Assembly: GCA_001683735.1 (NCBI GenBank)
Contig: LUGG01000013.1
Span: forward strand, 310,001-374,000
Length of the DNA: 64,000 nt
Source of the DNA: Grifola frondosa
Taxonomy: Eukaryota > Basidiomycota > Agaricomycetes > Polyporales > Grifolaceae
Reading direction: 5' to 3'
The translations under genes and the position numbers were made by a program. Shown here in pieces: positions 58,101-64,000 of this stretch. Numbering within the stretch: the stretch's first letter is position 1; each line of letters starts with the position of its first letter. Below the pieces are notes generated by a model. That model was not told the origin of the DNA. It did not search any database and worked only from the letters and a program-made list of their open reading frames with translations.

Positions 58101-58293
58101 GGATTGCGGATGCGTTAGATGCCCACGAAATGAAAGACGATATAGTTAGTAATCACGCACCGAGTATCAGGATGATGATCGCGAAAACCGTGGCGAAAAA
58201 CACAGAGCGGAGGTCGACCTTGCGAAGGAGTATGCTCAAAGGCATCGCAGTGTGAGTACCGACGAGCATGGCGCCCAGTCCGCCAAAAACCAT
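55164..58293 (-). CDS. Membrane-anchored coiled-coil protein, unknown function
   Basis: A first exon from ATG 58293 (alternative 58473) encodes MVFGGLGAMLVGTHTAMPLS and a hydrophobic helix SVFFATVFAIIILILG. The next exon reads AYLTNPSETSFRTYLTEQSF, with a domain-like part (NRASVSLRTPKHVFHSFGIF, DAWFIGAFGKWWRGGTIQNW, GILDVKTLDNFESYDG). After an intron comes LPFTAPSSNTLRPPPNNQDS and a Pro-rich linker, a second hydrophobic stretch ALCSALAPILAVLAIALRPS, an extended coiled coil (about 57100-56560), and a long Ser/Pro-rich C-terminus of about 400 residues. One base is lacking near 57155 between linker and helix. The family was not recognised; a luminal or extracellular domain between two membrane helices with a cytosolic coiled coil is a reasonable model. 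Confidence 0.6.
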
Positions 58294-58567
58294 TGTGGAG
58301 AGTAGAAAAAGAGGAAACCTCCCCTCTATATTCGGCACCGACTGGGTGGCGGTGCCTCGAGGCTGGGACGGAGGGTTACAATGATTGATGACCTTGGCCG
58401 ACACTGTTGCAAGGGGACGACAGAAGAGTGTCCCCAGCCAGTTTGAAGCTGCAAAAGACGAGAAGAAGAACAAAGAAAGGTTGTTGTAAAAAGGCAGAAG
58501 ACCGGAGAGGAGAGAATCTCATCAGGGAGAATGCCACAAGTCAGCTCGACGTCGGCACTATCTCCGC
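58294..58567. other. 5' region of the coiled-coil membrane gene
   Basis: Contains the alternative start 58473 (MFFFSSFAASNWLGTLF) and the likely promoter. Confidence 0.35.
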
Positions 58568-59086
58568 TCAGATCAGATGACCCGTTCCCGCCTCACCGGA
58601 ATACTCCGACTCCGACTCCGACCATTTTTTCTCTCTTGTTTTGTTTCTCCGTTCCATTCCTCCAAACCTGAACATTTCTCTACACAGTGTACATCTTTTT
58701 TTTTCTGTTCGTTTGTACCCCGCCCACAGCTCAGGTCCATCGATCCACGCTATCGCCTCATCAGCATCCTCAGGAATCTCATTCACCGTCGCAGCTCGTC
58801 TGACTTCGTACACGGCTCTTGTTATCGATCCGTCCTCGACAACCGGTCATCCTTGCATCCTGAGGGAACTTGTATCCTCTATCCAGCTAGTCCGTGTATT
58901 TGGCTTCTCGTGGAAGCCTTGCTGTTCCCGTGCGACACCCGTGGTAATATACCCAGTTCGCTTCGCATCTTGGCGAGCGAAGCAAGTACCACGGGTATCG
59001 CCCAGGCTGCATCCTGTCGTTGGCGATCCCCCCGAAATATAGGTATGTTCCGCGGTAGTTCGGTCCTGATATCGTGATGATGGCAT
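58568..59086 (-). other. Possible gene; strand unresolved; single in-frame TGA on minus strand
   Basis: On the minus strand one frame stays open from 59086 to 58568 apart from a single TGA at 58847-58849: upstream part includes YISGGSPTTGCSLGDTRGTC and GVAREQQGFHEKPNTRTSWI, downstream part VVEDGSITRAVYEVRRAATV and AWIDGPELWAGYKRTEKKR. The plus strand is also open over the same stretch (58577-59077). No family was recognised. Confidence 0.3.
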
Positions 59087-59832
59087 ATCTTTGCTTCTGT
59101 CTTTCTGATGATCATGTTACGCCATACTTGCATATCTTCTCAACATACCATGTGATCCTCGTGGATAGCTAGATACAGCAGATCCCAAACAGTTCACGGA
59201 CTTCGTTCTGCATAAAGTAAGAAGTATAGCTATTCACGGTTCCAGTTCGAAGGATGAGTTGATGCCTCGACCTTCTTTATCATCTGCAGGTTCTGAGGTA
59301 TTCGGCAGCCTACCCTGCGTATCTTTTACTCTCGACATGGACCCCTTGATGGATCATTCCATCCAGCTGGCCACATCACGTCCCTTTATCTACTTTTTTA
59401 TGTTCCGCAACTTGCTTGCCCTCAACCATCCTCTTGTTTACGTTGACCGGTGTTGAGAGCATTTGTCTCAACTGAGATGAACCCATGTGCGTTGGACGCG
59501 AACACCCGAGTACGCAATCGAATTTGGAGGCGCGCATGCACCGCAGTGTGGTCACCCCTGCCAGCGAGTTGTTCCCAATTGAGGTCTCGTACGCACACTA
59601 GCTTTGTGCGTGTGTTCTTCTGATTATACATATGTGAACGTTGCGAACTCGAGTTTGTCAGATGGGCGGAGTCGTTGCGGTCGATTGCTTGGATTGCTCG
59701 TCGGCCTTGAAGACGCATCTGTACATCAGTTCGGAGGCTGCTAAGCAGGTGCGCTTCAGCATTGAATATTTATTGAAGTTTGAAGACCAAAAGAGTCTGC
59801 GAGTTCATGTTGCTGTATAAGATTGGGATTCG
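59087..59832. other. Intergenic, no gene seen
   Basis: About 750 bp with only short frames on both strands. Confidence 0.4.
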
Positions 59833-62800
59833 AGAATATAATGAACGCAAAGTTCGAGAATGACATAACGGTAGTACTAGTAGTACAAGATCATTGATAG
59901 CAAGGTATATTCCAGTCACGCGAAGATTCCATCCGGATATGAGAGGTCAATCCATACAATAAATGAACGACGGGATAGTGGAGACATAGTCATGTATGAT
60001 TGCAGTGGTATTAGGTTCGGCGTTTTTTAGACGAATGCAGCTTCTCCATCGGTCCATCGTCTCGGCCTCGCTTATTACTCGTCCGGCTCGCAAATCCTTG
60101 AGCTTTTGCGGGTGCTTCTCAGGGAGGTCAAACAGAAGTGCGGGGTCATTTTCGGGCCAGCCATCGCTTGCAAGGGCATCGTCGAATATCTTCAAAACGG
60201 CCTCGTATGTGAGCGGATTCTTATCCTGATCGTTCTTGGATCTGGTAAACTGACTTAAACACAGCTTCGTGAAGTCGTGCAGGAGAACGGAAAGGGGAGG
60301 ATTATCCTTGACAGTGACTGGTTGATGGAGGACCCAGCCTTCTTTCATCCTAGCGACCTTGGAGGCCCCTGCGAGCACGAACAAACCGTCGCACGCTAAT
60401 TCCCGCTCTGGATCGTTGTGTGCGGTGTGTCGAAGAACAATCCAAATGAGTACCCAGTAAAACGATTCTAGGTCGTGGTGAACTTGATGAATTACGTCCC
60501 CTTGGGACTGGAGGATGCCAATTGCCATGAAGTGGAACGTGCCCTGTCCGCATGAACAGCGCGAGCTTGTTAGAGGGGAATTTTACACGAGAAATTAAAT
60601 GAACTGACCGTCTTGTCCTTCAACTCAGCCTTCTCCCCCGTATCCGAAGGTTTATCAGACAGTTCTTCTGCGTTCGATGGATCCTCCGTCACGAAGCTGC
60701 TGTAATCGAAATCATGGATGAATCCTTCGAACGGCCGGTCGAGCGCAATCATCACGTTGCCGACGCTGACATCTCGATGCAGAACGCCCGCTTCAAGCGC
60801 CAGCCGATGGCCTGCCATACAACCATCCGAATTAGATGGTGCTATGATATTGGACAGATTCGACAAACCTTTAATCGCGTCTCGCATCGCCTCTACAAGC
60901 TCCCGAGTGCGCTCGAACTTGTCTAATGACTTGCCAACAGTATCCATCACAAAACGCATATGACTACGCTCACGAAGCCGCCAGTCCGGGTCTCCAGTGG
61001 CGAACCACGAGACAGTCCTTTGGTATGTATCTTTGACCGACAAGTCTGTGAGACCTTCTGCATTGGGCGGGGACTCCGAAGGGAGATCTTCCATCGTGTG
61101 ATTGCTCTCAGAACCGATAGAAGACGCGTCGCTCGCCCGTGGCGAAGGTGTCTCAGTATCTAAGACTGAAATTGCCTGTGATGAAGGAGAATCCGGAACA
61201 GAAGTTGCCCGCGACACAGGAGAAGGCTGGGCTGAAGACACCTGTGACGCAGAAGAAGCTGGGACAGAAGTCGCCTGCCATGGGTTTGGGCCCAAGGGAT
61301 AGAGTTCCTTTGCCTCATCTTCGCCCAAATCACCCCCGCCAAGTAGCTGTGGAAGTCCAATGTACTCTTCCTCTGGAATGCTGCGACTCTTGATTCGTTC
61401 GTAAAAAGCCGACTCTGGATCGCGCATCATCTGTCGCCACGCATCCTTGACCGGACGAACTGCGCCAGTCTCATCTTCGAGTGCTTCCCATATCGTCGTG
61501 GATCGCGAGAACAGGTGGGAATTGAGCGCAATCAACCTGTACATCAGATAACGTTTCAGTTCTCCGCCTTCCTTCACTGTCGCCCATCGACTGTGAGATA
61601 GATCTTGGGCCGGACATCTTTCTTCAGCCTCTGAAGCGTCTCCTCCGCCCACTTCAGCTCTTTGTCTGTCGGGGAACTGATCAATGGGTCTGCGCCGACG
61701 ATAAGTTCGCCCTTGATGGGATTGACGAACCGCCACAGGAACTTCCGGAGCAATTCGGGCTGTTCACGGTAGTTGAAAGATTCTTATACGATAGCGCAAG
61801 AGTGATCGAAACGAAAGAAACGTGCGGTCTTCCCGTAGAGCCCTACAACAAAGACGTAGACGAGATGGTGTGCAAGCATCAAGTTCCGCGCATTCTTCGC
61901 CAGCTGTGTCACGGTTTCGACAGCTCGTACGCCGTCCTTCACGAACGGATCTCGGTCTTTGTCGTCCACGAGCGTCTTTCTCATAGGATCCTGTGCTTTA
62001 GAACTTTTGACCTCGAAAATCAAGGACACGTCGAACCATTCGAGTTTCTCGGGCACCTCGTTACTCTTGCCGGGCAACAAAGCAATCAGGTCAGGCTTCG
62101 TTTCATGATGAACTTCGCGGCCCAGACTGTATGGGTAGACCATGTTGAAGTTGCTACGATCATGGAAAGCAAGTTTCTTGTCCTCTGGAAATCCCGCGAC
62201 GAGGGCATCAAGGCCTTCGATCTATGTGGATGTCAGTTTGAATATCAAAAAATAAGCAGGAAATACACGTACGCAAGGCTTGTACATGGCCGTCTCTTTA
62301 GTAGATTCGGGACCATCCAAGCCGGAGAAAGCGGCGGAAACGTCAGCGGATTTGTAGAGCGCATCGCTAGGCACGAGGACATCCAGAAACTTCTGCGGGT
62401 CGTGTGGGTACACTCGAAGCTTGCGCGAGATTTCCTCTGCCCAGCCATTGATGTTTTCAGGATTGTCGCGACGAACTTGTTGTTTAGTGCCAGGGTAAAC
62501 AACGGATTTCGATTTCACAGGAGTACTGAACGACATACTTGAGAAACACCGAGCAGAGGCTACAGCCGGAATCCAACACGGCGGAGTCCATGTTTTTATG
62601 TGTTCAGGTGGCGGAAAGGCACAAATACGTTGCTTCAGGAAACACGCCCGAGACCAAGCAGTGGAAACAATCGATCAGACTAGTCATCGGCCACAAAGTT
62701 TTACAGCCTCACCAGATTATTGAGAGAAGCACTTTCCGTCGTTAACCGAGCGTAGTGGCCGCGTTTTCGCAAATGCTGCGCTAAAGCAGGAGGTGGTTCA

Positions 62801-63380
62801 ACGTTGAAACGTTGGACCAAACGGGTTTCCAAATCGAGCTCCTTGCGCGGTCACGTGTGTGGCCTGTGCGCGTCTAGACTATGGTAGCCTTGCGGCATGT
62901 TTGATGGGAACTACGGGAACAGCCCTGAACAGCCTTTCGAAGTAATTATCGGAAGTATCAGCGTGGCGCCATCAAAGACATTCCATTTCCGTGTCAGAGA
63001 GAAGCCTCGCGAACAAGGCTAATCGCCAGCGAGCGCCTTGCGGCACGCCAATATGTCGGGAAGAGTTCAAAAAACATATCAGATATTTCTCAGGCGCGAT
63101 ATATGGCAAACTAACATTGCCCTTGTCAGTCGAATCAGGGCTAAATGTCAGGCATCTGGGAACGACGGGAACAGCGTTCGACGAAGTAATTATCGGAAAT
63201 ACCAGTGTGGCGCCATCAAAACATCAAAGACATTCCATTTGTATCAATTGCCAGTGAAGTACCGTGTCGGGAAAGATCAGGTCGAGCACGTCCGACCCGT
63301 CCGGGTCCTATTATATATTACAGCCTCCGTCATCGCCGTTTAAAGTTCGTATTGCAACCCATCATCTTGAGGGATATGAA
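59833..63380 (-). repeat. Inverted duplication, arm B (about 3.5 kb)
   Basis: Reverse complement of 13911-17390 with scattered substitutions and indels. It carries the broken FunK1 copy. Its outer end differs from arm A by an additional partial duplicate of an 80-90 bp stretch (62905-62990 versus 63155-63240; shared words GAAGTAATTATCGGAA and GTGGCGCCATCAAA). Confidence 0.85.
59947..62536 (-). pseudogene. FunK1 fungal-type protein kinase, broken copy
   Basis: Nearly identical to the gene at 14630-17214, with the same exon layout. The coding start MSFSTPVKSKSVVYPG is at 62536; the upstream ATG seen in arm A is out of frame here because of one extra T. Lesions: a TAA at 61784-61786 where arm A has TCG (after FDHSCAIV), a one-base deletion near 61607 (CCGGCCC against CCGGCGCC in arm A) that shifts the N-lobe, and one C fewer at 60110-60112, which replaces the basic SSKKRRS tail by a longer C-terminus ending FIYCMD at 59947. 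The catalytic HRDVSVGNVMI and HDLESFYWVLIWI blocks remain. The nonsense change affects two adjacent codons (TCG AGA to TAA GAA), which is not a homopolymer error, so loss of function is supported. Confidence 0.8.
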
Positions 63381-64000
63381 GAGCGCCACAACGGCTCCGT
63401 ATATACTATATCATGGTCAGTTTCTAGGTTTCGGAATACAAGGGCAGAGTTCTATATAAGGAACGACATGTTCTTCCTAGAGGCTCGGTCAGCAGGCATG
63501 GGCAAAGCACAGCCCAACAGTTCACACCTTCCTCTTAGAAAGATAATGCCCAACCCCCCACCTGGCACGGCAGTGAGCTGGCTGACGTGATGATGAGTAA
63601 GATGAATACACCATTCAGTGCAAAAAATCAGGCGCTGGTGAGGCAGAACACACGGAAGTCGCATTTCGGATCGGCTTAGACGCGCCATTTTACGCACCAG
63701 GAGAACAGCATCCTTCGCAAGCTCAGCAAGACCGGCATCTGCGTGTGTGCGTCACGTTTGCCGCTCAGATAGCAACTGCGCACGAGGGAGAGGTCATCCT
63801 GGAAATAAAGCTCATGGACGGAGATATAATATATGCTGAAACATGTTCAATGTGTTATCTTTCACCATAGAAATGAGTGATAAATACAACTGACCGGAGA
63901 AGAACGTCTTTGCCATCCAACCATCACCTTCCTCGAAATGATAGCGTGTTGTGCGGTGGCAAAAATATGTACGAAGAAGAATGTGTCATCCAAAGGGCAT
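63381..64000. other. Unique right-hand end of window
   Basis: About 620 bp beyond the inverted duplication. No ORF with recognisable features. Confidence 0.4.

Noticed and set aside
1..64000. CRISPR arrays, prokaryotic operons, prophage or integron-like modules
   Set aside because: Genes are spliced and monocistronic; no regularly spaced repeats or bacterial signals are seen.

Overview
The window is nuclear DNA of a filamentous basidiomycete, most likely an Agaricomycete mushroom or wood-decay fungus. The evidence is genes split by many 45-65 nt GT-AG introns, intron-containing nuclear tRNAs, and families typical of that class: a FunK1 fungal-type protein kinase, a DUF6533 membrane protein, LIM-RhoGAP, GH16 and Ser-rich cell-surface proteins. 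Most coordinates are gene spans; exons were assembled by eye from splice signals and protein family resemblance, so small boundary errors are likely.

Layout. 0-5.4 kb: 3' end of a cysteine synthase gene, tRNA-Gly(TCC), a HMMR/RHAMM-like coiled-coil gene and a mitochondrial PPR gene. 5.6-8.1 kb: cohesin kleisin RAD21, divergent from the PPR gene. 8.3-10.5 kb: a tandem pair of carboxymuconolactone-decarboxylase-like genes. 10.8-13.7 kb: tRNA-Lys(CTT), a Ser-rich surface protein, a DUF6533 membrane protein. 13.9-17.4 kb: a FunK1 kinase gene lying in one arm of a large inverted duplication. 17.5-21.4 kb: a TIR-bounded non-coding element, a decayed malate synthase pseudogene and tRNA-Gln(CTG). 21.5-29.5 kb: a BTB/POZ gene and a long LIM-C1-RhoGAP gene. 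31.2-34.3 kb: a NIF/SCP-type phosphatase and an 856-bp MITE with a perfect 8-bp target duplication. 35.8-44.7 kb: the densest housekeeping block (bZIP factor, PHS1-type 3-hydroxyacyl-CoA dehydratase, aspartic protease, GH16 glucanase, RNA polymerase I subunit RPA43, import-motor subunit PAM16). 45.2-49.4 kb: two tandem multi-pass membrane protein paralogues. 50-54.1 kb: KTI12 and a second NIF phosphatase, inverted relative to the first. 55.2-58.3 kb: a membrane-anchored coiled-coil protein. 59.8-63.4 kb: the second arm of the inverted duplication, carrying a broken FunK1 copy.

No operon-like functional system is visible; the genes are unrelated housekeeping and lineage-specific functions. The notable biology is structural: duplicated gene pairs in tandem and inverted orientation, one intact and one decayed FunK1 copy about 42 kb apart, and two non-autonomous DNA elements.

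Caution for any reader: many conserved genes here contain isolated one-base frame breaks, a good share of them in G or C runs. Several of these genes (RAD21, KTI12, PHS1) would be expected to be essential or important, so sequencing or consensus error is the simplest explanation. Pseudogene calls below are made only where additional lesions (nonsense codons, lost splice site, truncation) are present.
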